DNA of 64,000 nt from Elymus sibiricus (taxonomy: Eukaryota > Streptophyta > Magnoliopsida > Poales > Poaceae): positions 29,066,781 through 29,130,780 of the forward strand of contig CM077664.1 of NCBI GenBank assembly GCA_039707655.1. Direction: 5' to 3'. This document shows, piece by piece, positions 49,168-61,900 of this stretch (positions are counted from its first letter, which is position 1; the number at the start of each line of letters is the position of its first letter). The notes beneath the pieces were generated by a model. The model saw only the letters and a program-made list of their open reading frames with translations. It made no database searches and was not told where the DNA came from. The translations under genes and the position numbers were made by a program.

Positions 49168-51129
49168 TATGCTTAAAGTACATGGAGAGATAGCTAGAAA
49201 AAAGATAAATAGGCTAGAAAATCCCATAAAATCAAAAGCGTCTGACAATTGATTCGATGAACCTTCTCTTACTTAACAAAACATAGCCGTTAGATCTTTG
49301 CAACTTGTAGGCACAACATATATTAACTATGCAACCCATAAATCATACACATCATGTATATATCCTAAGCTTAAACACGTTATTTCCTTCCATAATCCAA
49401 TAACGGACATACCGGATCATTTATCTGATGGATTGAAAAACCACAACTGCCATTATATGAAATAAACCCTTCAAGTTTCATCTCTAGACTTTTCCCAACG
49501 CTTCTCTTCTCCGTCTCTCACAGCTTGTAACCTCCTACTACCGCAGTGAGTTGTCGCCCTAGCGCCCAAAGCCTTATCCTCGAGCTCCATCAGTTCCACC
49601 ACTGCACCTCATAGGACTGCATGCAACTACCTTCCTCATATATGCTCCTCCCCACCTACCATCTCCTCCACCACAACGTATTACCTCGCAGAATCCCACT
49701 TAGCTTGACCATGCCATCTGGAGGGATTTGGGGTGAGAAGACGCTACTGATCTTTGAGGATGAGTGTCAACCTTGATCAAATTCGGTTTCATCCATATCA
49801 CTGATTCATTTTAATCTTTTGTGGTTTGTATAAAAGCATGGAGTTGTTTATTTCCTTCTACCATGGACCATGAATTTGATGCATATACTCTATAATGCAA
49901 AAGAGGAAACTGCACAAATACACAACTTTTGGGCCAAGATAACACAAAACCACATCTCCAGAGGTTCTTTTTTACAGAAAACTACAACTCCAAGACTAAT
50001 TGGTAACAAAAAACACAAATTTGTTATCATTTTCTTAAATGATGAATCTGGGAAATTTTTGACCTATTTAGCCTAGCCATTTTAAGATTTGGACAATTTT
50101 TGTAAGAATCGATCAAATTTTCTTAAGAAATTCAAAGTTTTCAAAAGAAATCTACAAAAATTGGAGTAATTAGAAACATCTTAAATTATCAATCTGGGGT
50201 ATTTTCAGCCAATTTATCCCAGCCATTTAAAATTTGGGCAGTTTTTGTAAGATAAAACTAGTTGATTTGTGTTTTTTGTTACCGATTAGTCCTGGAGTTG
50301 AGGTTTACTATTAAAATCCCCTAGAGTTGTGGTTTTGTGTTACCTCAGCCCCAAAAGTTATGTATTTGTGCAATTTCATCAATGCAAAATTATAAACCGT
50401 GGCTTTGTGTTGTTTCATTATATCTTATATTCTTTCTATTTGCATGTAGTCAGTAGATAAAGCATGATTCAATTCATATAGATCACATCTTCCCGTGTGT
50501 ATACTTTATCTCAGTTTCTTTCAATCTATAGGTTATATGCAATTAAGCCTGATTTGTTCTCCGGAAGACTTGTGCTTTTTTCCAGAGGGATTGTGGTTGG
50601 TTATATTGTTTGTATTGTGTTTGGACTAGCTGATTGAGTAATAGAATTTGAAAAGTTGCAAAAGTTGAACCCATGACACATTCCTCCCAAGATAAATTGC
50701 CTGACACCATACTGCCACTGAAGATAACAGAGAGCACAAACGATGAAAACTGAAGAACACATTGCCAAACACAGGACCAGGAGTGGTTGATCCATGAGAC
50801 CAAAACACCACGTGATATCTGGTATTGGGCTTGTCGGGCATAGCAGCCGCACCAGAATGACTGGGAAATTAGCAGTTAAGCTTCTTCTATTTTCACGCAA
50901 CACAGTCTTCACTATCAAGACCGGGTCACCAAGAACACAGAAAACCTGACATGACAGAAATTAAAACCTCACTAGAACGACTGTCTATGTTTCTCTCGTT
51001 CTGGAATATGACAACTAGGGCCGAGGACCAGCTGAAACGGGTACAAAAAAATGACAGCAAGGGTTGCTTTGTGTGGGGGGAAACTCAAGTCTTATTTGTT
51101 CATCTCTTAATCAAACAAAAATGCGAGCC
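49168..51129. other. 3' flank of WAT1-C and linker, no gene recognised
   Basis: It is collinear with copy A to about 50645. From 49905 to 50375 copy C has about 470 bp not found in A, a loose inverted repeat: 'acaaatacacaacttttggg' at one end and 'caaaagttatgtatttgtgc' at the other. It is likely a MITE inserted in copy C. At 50745-50948 lies the unidentified fragment shared with 12521-12724. Confidence 0.55.
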
Positions 51130-51605
51130 TTAGCATTTTGCAAAACGCTAATGCCCTATACACATGTTCAATATGTTTCTGATGATATGTTCCATGATGT
51201 TTCGCTAGCACGAACACATTGCTCTGGCCACACTGGCCTGTTTCTATTGGCACAAAAATATAAGCACTTTATGACCAACTAATCAACCATATGCATGTAC
51301 AAAAAAGGTGTGAAACTTTTGCTTAACTAGCTAGAATCATCATGTTAAACCACAAAAGTCTCATACGTTGCGTATGCATGCTGCACCACTTAGCAAGAAG
51401 GTTAGCCTGTGTTTACTCCAGGACCTCCACTAACCCCGACATAGATGATATATACAAGTACCATAAGAATAGGCTATTAGGGACCACACTAGACTACTAG
51501 TGCTGCAGATAACTAGTTACTCTGGACTCCAAACACAGCTAGAAGAGACATCTAGACCACTAGGGCTGCAAGTGAGACACACACACCACACATACAGACA
51601 TTACT
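51130..51605 (+). promoter_or_regulatory. Orphan WAT1 promoter and leader (fourth copy, no coding part)
   Basis: It follows the WAT1-C upstream region block by block: 'caaaacgctaatg', 'acatgttcaatatgtttctg', 'actttatgaccaactaatca', 'tgttaaaccacaaaagtc', 'actaaccccg' and a CA-rich leader. The match stops at about 51605, just where the start codon region should come, and BRX-gene sequence begins. No WAT1 exon follows. A - strand gene's last codons lie in this sequence. Confidence 0.8.
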
Positions 51606-53480
51606 TGATGGCGCTTGTTTGGAGCTCCTCACGTTGTACCGCTCATATACTTTCTCGTGGTTCTCTTGCCACCAGTTTTCAGCCTGACTCTCTGCAAAGC
51701 GCTTTCGGCTGCAAACAATAGATATTTCAAAAGAGGCAAGATGTCAACGCTAGTAATATTTTGCTAGGAATATGGGACTGTCACTTGTCAGTCGGTAGAG
51801 AAGAAGCTTAGCTGCTTAGGACAGACTACTCTCCGCTACAGACTGAAGCAATACTAACAATTAGCCTGCTGAATAAGATAACCTGAACTTTTTATTTTCT
51901 GATCGTGTTTAATGTTCAAAAAAATTGTGCTCTAACCTATGATAAGATACTACTATGTGACCTCTTGTTGCATATTATTTTGTGGGACGGTAAGATATTG
52001 TCCACTGATTAATCAAGCAACTAGCATTGCAATCATGAATATTCCATCAGTTGTTTGTATGTGAACATAAAAGGATAACTTGGGAGTAGAAAACATGACA
52101 GAAAATAAGTTAGATCACCTAAAGCGAACCCTCTTCAGATCCCGGGTCCCATCGCTGAGGGTTTTGAGCGTTATGTAAACACCTGGTTCATAATGTTCTA
52201 TCCATTCATCCTGTACTTGCTCCGTGCTGCTTAGGTCAATGCTAGAGCAGATAGCAACTTGTGGCTCGGCGCTGTTTGGGGCATGTACTTGCTTTGCTTC
52301 AATGCAGTCATGAGCTCCAAGTTCTGGTGGTAGACTCTCAGCCATGTCCATGCAGCTACATAAGTAGAGAAAAAAAAGACACAACACATTAATTAAAAAA
52401 CTATTTCTGGTGAAAAGGAGGTATCATATGTTCCTATTGAAAGAACCAAGAAGATAGATCTGAGGTATAAAAGCAGCATGAACTGCGCATTTGGGTAGGA
52501 TGGTTATCTCCTTTCCTTTGTGTTTATGTACACAAATGCAATTTGTAAGAAAGGAATAAATCTGATCGCAGTGCATCCTTTCACTCACTTGCTATTAGCA
52601 CGAGGCATCACAAGGCAATCTGATGATGCATTGCCTGGAAACTACCTCGGCTCCAATACTCTTGGAGAACCAAAACAGCGACAAGTCTCATGCACCTCTA
52701 TGAGTATGTACAGCTAACGAATAATTACTATTTGGAACTCTTATATGTCAAAGGTCATCTACGTAGCCTATTCTCAGCAACGGAAGATTTCCTGCTGTAG
52801 TTACGCAACGTAGCACATTTGTGACAGCAAAACCAATATTGGATTACACACATTACACAGCTACTGATACAAGTTAGCATCTGCATTTTGATTCACGCAG
52901 AAGAAGTAGAAGGAATTTAACGTATTAGAACAGCGACAACTTCAGTATATGTGACCATCATCCCTAGAGGCCTAGACCATTCTAGCCTATCTGTACCATC
53001 TGTACAACATTATGCATGCCCAATTTGTGAAATCCAATGTCCCGGTCGACTTCGAACAATTCAACCCAGGAGGACGGCCTGAGCCATCCATCATCCACGA
53101 GCACGAAGCAACCACGCGAAACAGACAGAACCGGTAATTAATCGGTACCTTGAGATACGCACTAGTGCTGCTCCTCCGCCGAGGTTATCGTGGAGGTGTG
53201 AGACAGCGCCGGATATGGGAGAGGGGAGAGGGGACGCCGGATCAAGGAGAGGAGGTGGGGTGGCGGCTCCGGATCGGGGAGAGGAGGGAGAGGAGACGGA
53301 ACGGGGAGAGGGACGGTTGGAGACGGTGCGGCGGCGCCGGATCGGCGGTGCCTCCGGCGGGTGGAGAGCGTAGGGTTTGGGGTGTGGGTGGAAGAGGAAG
53401 AGGAAGAGGGGATCGAGTGCCTTGGGGTTTGGGGTTGGCTTTAGTGGTCACCCGTGGACCCTGGCCGCCGGTGTTTACGG
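51552..53480 (-). CDS. Small single-domain BREVIS RADIX (BRX) protein gene
   Basis: BRX domains mediate protein-protein contacts in plant growth regulators (BRX proteins) and at the C-terminus of RCC1/PH/FYVE proteins. Coding exons (-): 52355-52119, with ATG at 52351, and 51708-51552 (TAG), 129 residues. The junction is GT-AG and joins VRF to SRKRF in frame. The BRX domain spans about residues 48-104: [38 protein letters not shown], then [16 protein letters not shown] pyrimidine-rich, ATG-free segment ending in the donor CTCAAG|GTACCG (53149) is a likely 5' UTR exon; its upper limit (about 53480) is a guess. The last 20 or so codons after APSSN derive from the antisense of the orphan WAT1 leader. 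Typical BRX proteins have two domains and over 300 residues, so this may be a truncated or young derived gene. Confidence 0.7.
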
Positions 53481-53663
53481 TCAGCGGAGGTCAGCTTTGG
53501 GTTGTTGCTCCGCAAAGGTCCAACAACGTGTTTTCCTGTTTATTATACGGACCGAAAATGCCATATCCAACGGGCTTTTAGGAGATTGCCCCCAGATCTC
53601 TTACTCCCACCGTACCGGTGCATAAGTCACGTTACGGAAAACCAAATAATCCCAAAACTCTTA

Positions 53664-54604
53664 GAGCATCTTCAATAGAAGATGGAAATTTGAAGATGTA
53701 AAACAGAAAATGTAAAAATTTACATCTTCAAAAAGTGTCTTTTGCATCTCCAAAAAAGACCAACTCCAACAGATGATGCAAAACGGAGATGTAAAAGTGC
53801 AACTCCAATAGGTGATGCAAAATGGAGATGTAAAAACTAGTGGGCGGCGGCCGAATCGGGGTGGCGACAGTGGGGACGGCTTCGGCGCGGCGGCGTCGGG
53901 GCGGCGGCGGAGGAGCGCCGGAGGGGCGGCGGGGGTAGCGAATCGGTGCAGCGGCGGCGCGAATTGGGGCGGGGGAGAGAGGAGGAGGAACGGCGTAGGG
54001 GCATCGGCGGAGGTGGAGAAGGGCCTCTTTGGCTGGAGGACGAAGCCACGGCCGCCGGCGGCAGCCAACCGCCCGGCGCAGCCGTGTCCGGCTTCGAAAT
54101 TTTGGCCGGCCGAGGTTGGTTCGCCGCCGGGTTGCGCCCCCGCGCCATCTGCCGCTTCACGCCTCCACCGCGTGGCTTGGCGGCCCGCTGCTTCTTCGTA
54201 GGCAGCTCCGACGCGACGGCGACCGGCCGAGGTGGGGCAAATCCGGGGCGGCGGCGTGCAGGCAGAGGCCAAATTGGGGACCGTGGTCGCGCCGACGGCA
54301 GCTGCGGCGAGGTGGGTCAGACCAGCGGCGGGCGGGCGGCACGACGGTGTCATTGGCGTCGGCGGGCGGGTGGTCGCGCGGAAGCCAAATGAAGGCAGTT
54401 GGGCGGTTGGCGCGCGACCGCCGTTTTTACATGTCCGGTAGGTGGAGATGCAAATTTGCACCGCGAGGTATTGTATTTTACATCTCTGGGAGGCGGAGAT
54501 GTAAATTTTTTTGCATCTACATCATCTGTTGGAGAGGGGTTTTTGGGCCTCGGAGATGCAAAAGTTAATTATTTTTGCATCTGCATCATCTATTGGAGAT
54601 ACTC
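53664..54604. mobile_element. Harbinger-like non-autonomous element with GC-rich interior
   Basis: Inverted ends gagcatcttcaatag and ctattggagatactc are flanked by TTA on both sides (53661-53663 and 54605-54607), the PIF/Harbinger pattern. Subterminal copies of 'ggagatgtaaaa' and 'gatgcaaa' fill both ends (53690-53835 and 54430-54600). The interior (53840-54420) is very GC-rich and opens long frames on several strands, which mutual overlap shows to be composition. Confidence 0.75.
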
Positions 54605-54607
54605 TTA

Positions 54608-54971
54608 GGTGCGGTGCATTAACTACCTACCCCGTTCTTTGTTTTTTGCTACGAAAAAAGAAATCAGCCAATAGAAGACGTGGAGCGTGTATGCATTCAA
54701 CGACTTGAGACTACTTAGCATAACATGCAGTGGTCAATTTTCTGCATGCAATGGCATTAATTAGCAAATAAACATCAACTTCTCTCTTTTTCCCTCACCT
54801 TGGTCGCGGTGCACAACCTAAAATGACTAATGCACCGATACGGAGGGAGTATATCACTAAACTCCCCCTAGGGGTTGAAACGCTGAGAATCAATTGAGAT
54901 CACTAATTTGGATTCGTCGCTCGATTTTGACTTGGCCGCTGTTATGGGCTATCAAGAGGGGTCTCCTGGGT
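54608..54971. other. Intergenic, no gene seen
   Basis: Short AT-rich stretch. It carries one Stowaway-type end ('cggagggagtatatcac' at about 54841) without a partner. Confidence 0.4.
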
Positions 54972-55713
54972 GGGCCCTTTTAGTAAACTGGGGGCTCTCG
55001 GCCTTTGTCGTTGGTGGTGGAGGATCTTTCCTAGTCAAGATCGGTAGGCGCAGAGTGGCGGCGAACCAACGTTGGGGGCGGCAGGCGGCGGGGTGACGCA
55101 TGGGTGTGGATCGAGCGATCCGTCGGGATGACCATGGCGGCGAGTGGCGGCAGCGAGGGGAGGACGTTGGGGGCGGTTATCAGGGAGAAGGACATATGTG
55201 CCGCCGCGATAAGGTGCGGGACGACGCCACCACAGCCACGGAGATGCTGCTTTCCGGCGAAGGAGATGACGCGGCCAAGGATGGACTGCTTTTAGTAAGC
55301 TGGGGGCTCTGGGCCTTCGTCGTTGGTGGTGGAGGGTCTTTCCTGGTCAAGATCGGTAGGCGTGGCAGCGAACCAACGCTGGGGGAGGCAGGAGGCGGGG
55401 TGACGCGTTGGAGCGGATCGAGCGATCCATCGGGATGGCCATGGCGGAGATTGGCGGCGGCGAGGGGAGGACGCTAGGGGCGGTCATCAGGGAGAAGGAC
55501 AGATGTGCCGCCATGATAAGGGGCGGGACGACGCCACCACGGCCACGGAGATGCTGCTCTCCGGCGAAGGGAGGACGCTAGGGGCGGTCATCAGGGAGAA
55601 GGACAGATGTGCCGCCGCGATAAGGGGCGGGACGACGCCACCACGGCCATGGAGATGCTGCTCTCCGGCGAAGGAGACACCGCTCGAACCCCCCCCCCCC
55701 CCCCCCCCCCCTC
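54972..55713 (+). repeat. GC-rich imperfect direct repeats ending in a 23-base poly-C tract
   Basis: A unit of about 165 bp with 'gtcgttggtggtggagg' and 'ggatcgagcgatcc' occurs at about 54972-55140 and 55282-55446. A unit of about 108 bp with 'cagggagaaggaca' and 'gggacgacgccaccac' occurs at about 55155-55262, 55462-55569 and 55570-55677. The array ends in 23 consecutive C (55689-55711). Frames through it (for example 55100-55477) are repeat-driven. Confidence 0.75.
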
Positions 55714-57432
55714 CCTCGCCGGTAAGGACGAGCTCTGACACACCCATTCGCTTCCCTGTCGCTGCCACTTCTTTCCTTTCGCGAAAACCTAGGTTACCCC
55801 CGGTCTAGGTTTATGGGTACAGAACCCAGGGCAGCACCGGCGGCGTACAGGATGGTCGGCGGGTTCAGGAGGACGCCTGGCGGAGCTGACGACTTACTCC
55901 ACTACTCCAACGCAGGGGACAAGAGCAACTACGATTGGTAGGTGCCCCCAGTGCTTTTTGCTGATAAACTTGTCATGTTTTCCATTACAGGCAATATAAT
56001 CACCGGTGGGACAAGCAATCTGGACTTCACCACCGTGAATTTAATACGTGCGAAGCCAATTTGAGTTGCAGATTGTTTGGTGTTTGTACTATAGTTTGTT
56101 CTACTCTTTTGGGAATGTAGGAGTAGGGGTTTCTGAACCTTACTAATTGAGGGGTGCTGTTCCATATGGTCTTAGCTATCCCCATTCTCAAATGGGAGCT
56201 ATACTAATGTACTATACTGTATATTTTGTATTAATGTGTAGTTTCGTATGTAGTGATCTATAAAGTTTTGGGATGCAAAGCAAAATGTGTCTGGTGGTGG
56301 TTTTTGTCTGGATTGCTCGGTCTTCCTCCTGTCATTTGACTGTCATGGTGCATCCTTTCACTCTCTTCCTTTCCTATGCGCATGTGGATTTTGTTGTGGC
56401 GTGCGACCCTAATCTAGGGATTGGATGAGCGGGGTTGTTTTGGTAGTGGTTCAGGGCGCTCTCTCCTTCTGATGGTATTGGATTTTCTTATGTGGGTGGC
56501 CGAAAAGTAACACGAAGGCTCAGTCTAGCATGGCTATGATCAGGCAGGGTTGGACAGAACAGTATAGTATGTTTTGGAAGGTCGGTCGAATAATTATCTG
56601 AACCTGTAGCATTTCGTTTTGGGCCTCAATCATTTGGTCCCGCTGCTCGAGCAGTTCCATGAGCAGTTGGGTCTCCAGTAAGTTAGCCTTTCTTTGGTCC
56701 ATGTCATCAAGCGAACTTAAGCACAGAAAAGTATGTATGTAGCCGATAGCAGGTAATTTGTGAGTGTGCTTTCAGTGCCTCCTTGATTAAATAGTTGCAA
56801 CTAAAGATAAAAGCATAAACGGTGTAGGGAGTTAAGAGTCGCATGTTTCTTACTTGAATGAGATGGCTGAATTGTTCTTTGAGGACGTCACGTTTCACGT
56901 CCTTGATTAACAATACAGACGAAGATAAGAATTGTCAGCTTGATATATGATGGGACAAGTAAAATAAAATTTGCTTGTGAGTTGTGACCTACTTTTGCCT
57001 TTGATTGTTCAATTTGTTGTTGGGATGCTACTAACAACTTGTGCACTTCTTCTTGGTCAATAGGAATCTAAACATGTTAGTAATAAATCTCATATAAGTG
57101 AACTGGTAGACAATAAGGCCTAATGATCGATAGCTCCATAGAGGTGTTGCTGCGACTTATGACATAGTTTTCATGTCTAATTTGACGCGAAGTAGTTCCC
57201 TGGTAGCATCGTGTGTCATGATTTCCATGGCTGCCTGTCTTGATCTTAGCAAGCATATCTGTGAACAGGAGGGGGGAATATGAACATCACCTTTTAGGTA
57301 CTTCATTACACATTGGGTATTGAATTCATATACTTTACAGTTATAAAACCCGAAATGATTTTTTTGTGTGGGGTACAAGCATGGTTTGTTCTCCTCCTAC
57401 TCGCATGTTTGTAGTGAGCATGGCCGCTTGCC
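55714..57432. other. Remnant of an unidentified coding element
   Basis: On the + strand 55800-55941 reads like a short exon (frame with MGTEPRAAPAAYRMVGGF) ending at a possible donor. On the - strand, pieces at 56702-56600 (KANLLETQLLMELLEQRDQM) and about 57065-56990 encode Glu/Gln-rich coiled-coil. They are separated by introns or decay. These resemble accessory proteins of transposons, but no family is assigned. Confidence 0.35.
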
Positions 57433-58943
57433 TGATACGTCTCCGTCGTATATATAATTTTTGATTGTTTCATGCCACTATTCTACAACTTTCATATACT
57501 TTTAGCAACATTTTATATTATTTTTGGGACTAACATATTGATCCAGTGCCCAGTGTCAGTTCCTGTTTTCTGCTTGTTTTTTGTTTCGCAGAAAATCCAT
57601 ATCAAACGAAGTCCAAACGCGATAAAATTTTATGGAGAATTATTTTGAAATATATGTGATTAATAGGAAGAAGAATCAACGCAAGAGGGTGCCCGAGGTG
57701 GCCACAAGGCAACCCGGCGCGGCTCAGGGGGTGTGGTCGCGCCATTTTGCCTTGTGACTCCCTCGAACGTCGGTTGGGGCCCTTCTTTCGCCGCAAGAAA
57801 GATAATTTCCGAAGAAAAATCCCCTCAAAATTTCAGCCCAATCGGAGTTACGGATCTCCAGGAATATAAGAAACGGTTTTCGGCCAGAAAAACAGAACGC
57901 GAAACAGAGAGAGAGAGATCCAATCTCGGAGGGGCTCCTGCCCTCCGGGAGCCATGGCGGCCATGGACCAGAGGGGAAACTCTCCTCCCATCTAGGGGGG
58001 AGGCCAAGCAGGAAGAAGAAGGAGGGGGGCTCTCCCCCCTCTCTTCCGGTGGCGCCGGAGTGCCGTCGGGAGAACCACCGTGACGGCGATCTACACCAAC
58101 AACTTCACCGCCGTCATCACCAACTCTCTCCCCCTCTATGCAGCAGTGTAACCTCTCTATTCCCGCTGTAATTCTCTACTTGACATGGTGCTTAATGCTA
58201 CATATTATTATCCAATGATGTGTGGCAATCCTATGATGTTTAAGTAGATTTTTTTGTCCTACGGGTTAATTGTGGTATGGTGTGATTGATATGAGTTGTA
58301 TGTTGATATGGTGCTGTCCTATGGTGCCCTCCGTGTAGCGCAAGCGTGTGCGATTACCGTTGTAGGATTTGCAATACGTTCATAATTCGTTTATAGTGGG
58401 TAGCTAGAGTGACAGAAGGTTACACCCGAGTAAGGGGGTTGTTGCGTATGGGAGTAAAGGGGACTTGTTACTTAATGCTATGGTTGGGTTTTATCTTAAT
58501 GATCTTTAGTAGTTGCGGATGCTTGCTAGAGTTCCAATCATAAGAACATGTGATCTAAGTACAGAAAGTATGTTAGCATATGTCTCTCCTTCATTGCATA
58601 TAATAATTATCACACATGTTATATTCAATTGCTTATGGACAATCTTTCTCATCGTTCTACAAAAGCTCTCTACTAAACAACTAAATTTTATTATCTTGCA
58701 AATTACTCCTAGTTTTATTCCCGCTAAGTACTTCTAGTTTTATTCTTCCAAACTTATCCTTACACATACAAAGTACTTTTATTCTTGTTCTAGGTAATGC
58801 AAACGTTAAGTGTGCGTAGAGTTGTATCGGTGGTCGATATAACTTGAAGGGAATAATAATTCTACCTTTAGCTCCTCGTTGGGTTCGACACTCTTACTTA
58901 TCGAGAAAGGCTACAATTGATCCCCTATACTTGTGGGTTATCA
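57433..58943 (+). mobile_element. 5' LTR of an LTR retrotransposon
   Basis: 1511 bp from TGATACGTCTCCGTCG to GGGTTATCA, with TG...CA ends. Directly after it comes 'agacctttttctggcgccat', a position and sequence suited to a primer-binding site. Its ends match those of the solo LTR at 59839-61247, so the two belong to one superfamily, though the bodies differ. Family not assigned. Confidence 0.75.
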
Positions 58944-61900
58944 AGACCTTTTTCTGGCGCCATTGCCGAGGAGCAATAGCGTGGGGTTGATATTCTCGTG
59001 TGTGCTTGTTTGCTTTATCACTAAGTAGTTTTTATTTTTTGTTCAACTAAGTAGCTTTTATTTTCTGTTCTAGGTTGTTTTATATCTTTAGTTATGGATA
59101 TGGAACACGAAATACCAAAAAAAATAGTTATACTTGCTACTCATGGAGATGGGGAACCTCCTAAAACCCTCGATGCTGGTTATGTGGAAAACATTAAATA
59201 CTACTTTGATAATCCTGATAAATCTCCATTCAACTTGATAATGGGAGATACTTTGGATCACCGGGAATACTTTAGGGATTATCGCTTCTCTCAAAAAGGG
59301 AAACTCTTATGAGATTAAATTGATTATTTGCAATGGTATGCTTGGAATTTATGCTTAAGATATGATTATACTTGTTGCTCTAAGATGAAGGCTCCACACC
59401 TTCCCTTTTTATGTGAATTTAATGATAATAAAACCTTGGCTTCTTATGCTAATGGTGTATATGATTACTATGATGTGGAACAAATAGAAGAATTTGTTGC
59501 TTTTAAGGGTGCTTATGAAATTGAATCTTTGTTTGGAAAGTATGAAAATTATGATGATGTTGTTTACAGATTTAAAAAGTATGCTATACCTAAATATTAC
59601 AATGAGAATTATGAATACAATGCTGATATTAATGAGTTTATTGAGAAAGTCTCCGCTGTCCAAGAAGAGACTAATATTTTGCAGGCTCCTATGGAAGAAG
59701 AAATTGATGACACTGTGAGCTCATTAGATGAAAAACATGAGGAGGAGAGCGAAGAACAAAAGGAGGAAGAGCGGATTAGCTACCCGTGCCCACCTTCTAA
59801 TGAGAGTAACTCTTCAACTCATACATTGTTTAGTTTCCTGATACGTCTCCATCGTATCTACTTTTCCAAACACTTTTGCTCTTATTTTGGCCCCTAATTT
59901 GCATGATTTGAATGGAACTAACCCGGACTGACGCTGTTTTCAGCAGAATTACCATGGTGTTGTTTTTTGTGCGGAAATAAAAGTTCTTGGAATTGGATGA
60001 AACTTTTTGGAGATTTTTTATGGAATAAATAAAAAATACTGGAACCAAGAACCACTGGAGGGGGGCCACCCAGTGCCCACGAGGCACCAGGGCGCGCCAC
60101 CCCCCCAGGCGCGCCCTGGTGGCTCGTGGGGCCCACGTGGCTCCTCTGACCCTAATCTCTGGCCTATAAATTCACAATTCCAGAGAAAAAAAAATAAGCG
60201 AGGAAGTTTTATTGCGTTTCACGATACGGAGCCGCCGCCACCTCCTGTTCTTCATCGGGAGGCCAGATCTGGAGTCCGTTTCGGGCTCCAGATAGGGGGA
60301 TCTTCCGGCATCGTCATCATCAACCATCCTTCATCACCAATTTCATGACGCTCACCATCGGGAGTGAGTAATTCCTTCATAGGCTTGCTGGACGGTGACG
60401 AGTTGGATGAGATAATCGAGTTAGTTTTGTTAGGGCTTGATCCCTAGTATCCACTATGTTCTGAGATTGATGTTGCTATGACTTTGCTCTGCTTAATGCT
60501 TGTCACTAGGGCCCGAGTGCCATGATTTCATATCTGAACCCTTTATGTTTTCATGAATATATTTGTGTTCTTGATCCGACCGTGCAAGTTATATGCACCT
60601 GCTACGTGTTATGATCCGCATACCCCAAGGTGACAATAATTGAGATTCTTTTCGATGATTACCGTAGTTTGAGGAGTTCATGTATTCACTATGTGTTAAT
60701 GCTTTGTTCCGGTTCTCTATTAAAAGGAGGCCTTAATATCCCTTAGTTTCCTTATGGACCTCGCTGCCACGGGAGGGTAGGATAAAAGATGTCATGCAAG
60801 TTCTTATCGCAAGCACGTATGACTATATACGGAATACATGCCTACATTACATTGATGAATTGGAGCTAGTTCTGTGTCGTCCTAGGTTATGACTATTACA
60901 TGATGAATGTTATCCAACATAATCACCGATCCAATTCCTACGAGTTTTTCACATACTGTTCTTTGCTAAGTTACTACTGTTGCTACTGCTGTCACAATTG
61001 CTACAAAACTACTGCTGCTACCGTTACTGCTACTGTTACTATTATTGTTGTTGCTATCAAACTATGATACTACTGTGCTACTGATCACTCTGCCACATAT
61101 ATTTAGTCTCCAGGTGTGGTTGAATTGACAACTCAACTGCTAATACTTGTAAATATTCTTTGGCTCCCCTTGTGTCGAATCAATAAATTTGGGTTGAATA
61201 CTCTACCCTCGAAAACTGTTGCGATCCCCTATACTTGTGGGTTATCATTTCCCTTCGTGCTTACCGAAGGATGAATGCTATGATCCCTTTGATTCGTTTG
61301 AAATATCCCTTTTTGATAAAATTGATGCTTGCTATGCTTGTGGCCATGATGCCAATATGAATGTTGCTTATGGAGATGAACTTGCTATAGTTCCTTATGT
61401 CAAACATGAAATTGTTGCTATTGCATCCACACATGATAGTCCTATTATCTTTTTGAATTCTCCCAACTAAACTATATCGGAGAAGTTTGTGCTTATTAAG
61501 GATTATATTGATGGGTTGCGTTTTACCATTGCACATGATGATTTTAATAAATATAATATGCATGTGCTTTCTGCTCCTACTTGCAATTATTATGAGAGAG
61601 GAACTACATCTCCACCTCTCTATGTTTCTAATATGACAAAATTGCAACAAACTGTTTATACTATGCATTGGCCTTTACTTGATGTGCATGAATTATTATT
61701 TTATGACATGTCGATGCATAGGAAGAGAGTTAGACTTCATCATTGCATGATATATGTTGCTTTGTGCTCACCACTAAATTATAAATCATTGTTAATTAAA
61801 ATTGGCTTTGATATACCTTGGGATCCGGGTGGATCGATTACTTGATCTCTATATGCCTAGCTTAATGGCTTTAAAGAAAGCGTTGCCTGGGAGACAACCC

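Larger units (their letters stand above)
45003..50645 (+). repeat. Segmental duplication block, copy C (carries WAT1-C)
   Basis: It is collinear with 3528-8690. Homology starts at the base after the CACTA terminus, continues to about 50645, and resumes at 50745-50948 against 12521-12724. Copy C alone carries the Helitron at 48753-49167. The 45003-45781 portion is the promoter and leader of WAT1-C and contains a CA repeat in the leader (about 45723-45738). Confidence 0.85.

Noticed and set aside
53661..54461. 266-codon frame on the - strand
   Set aside because: It runs across the Harbinger-like element including its terminal repeat. Several overlapping frames on the other strand are equally long.
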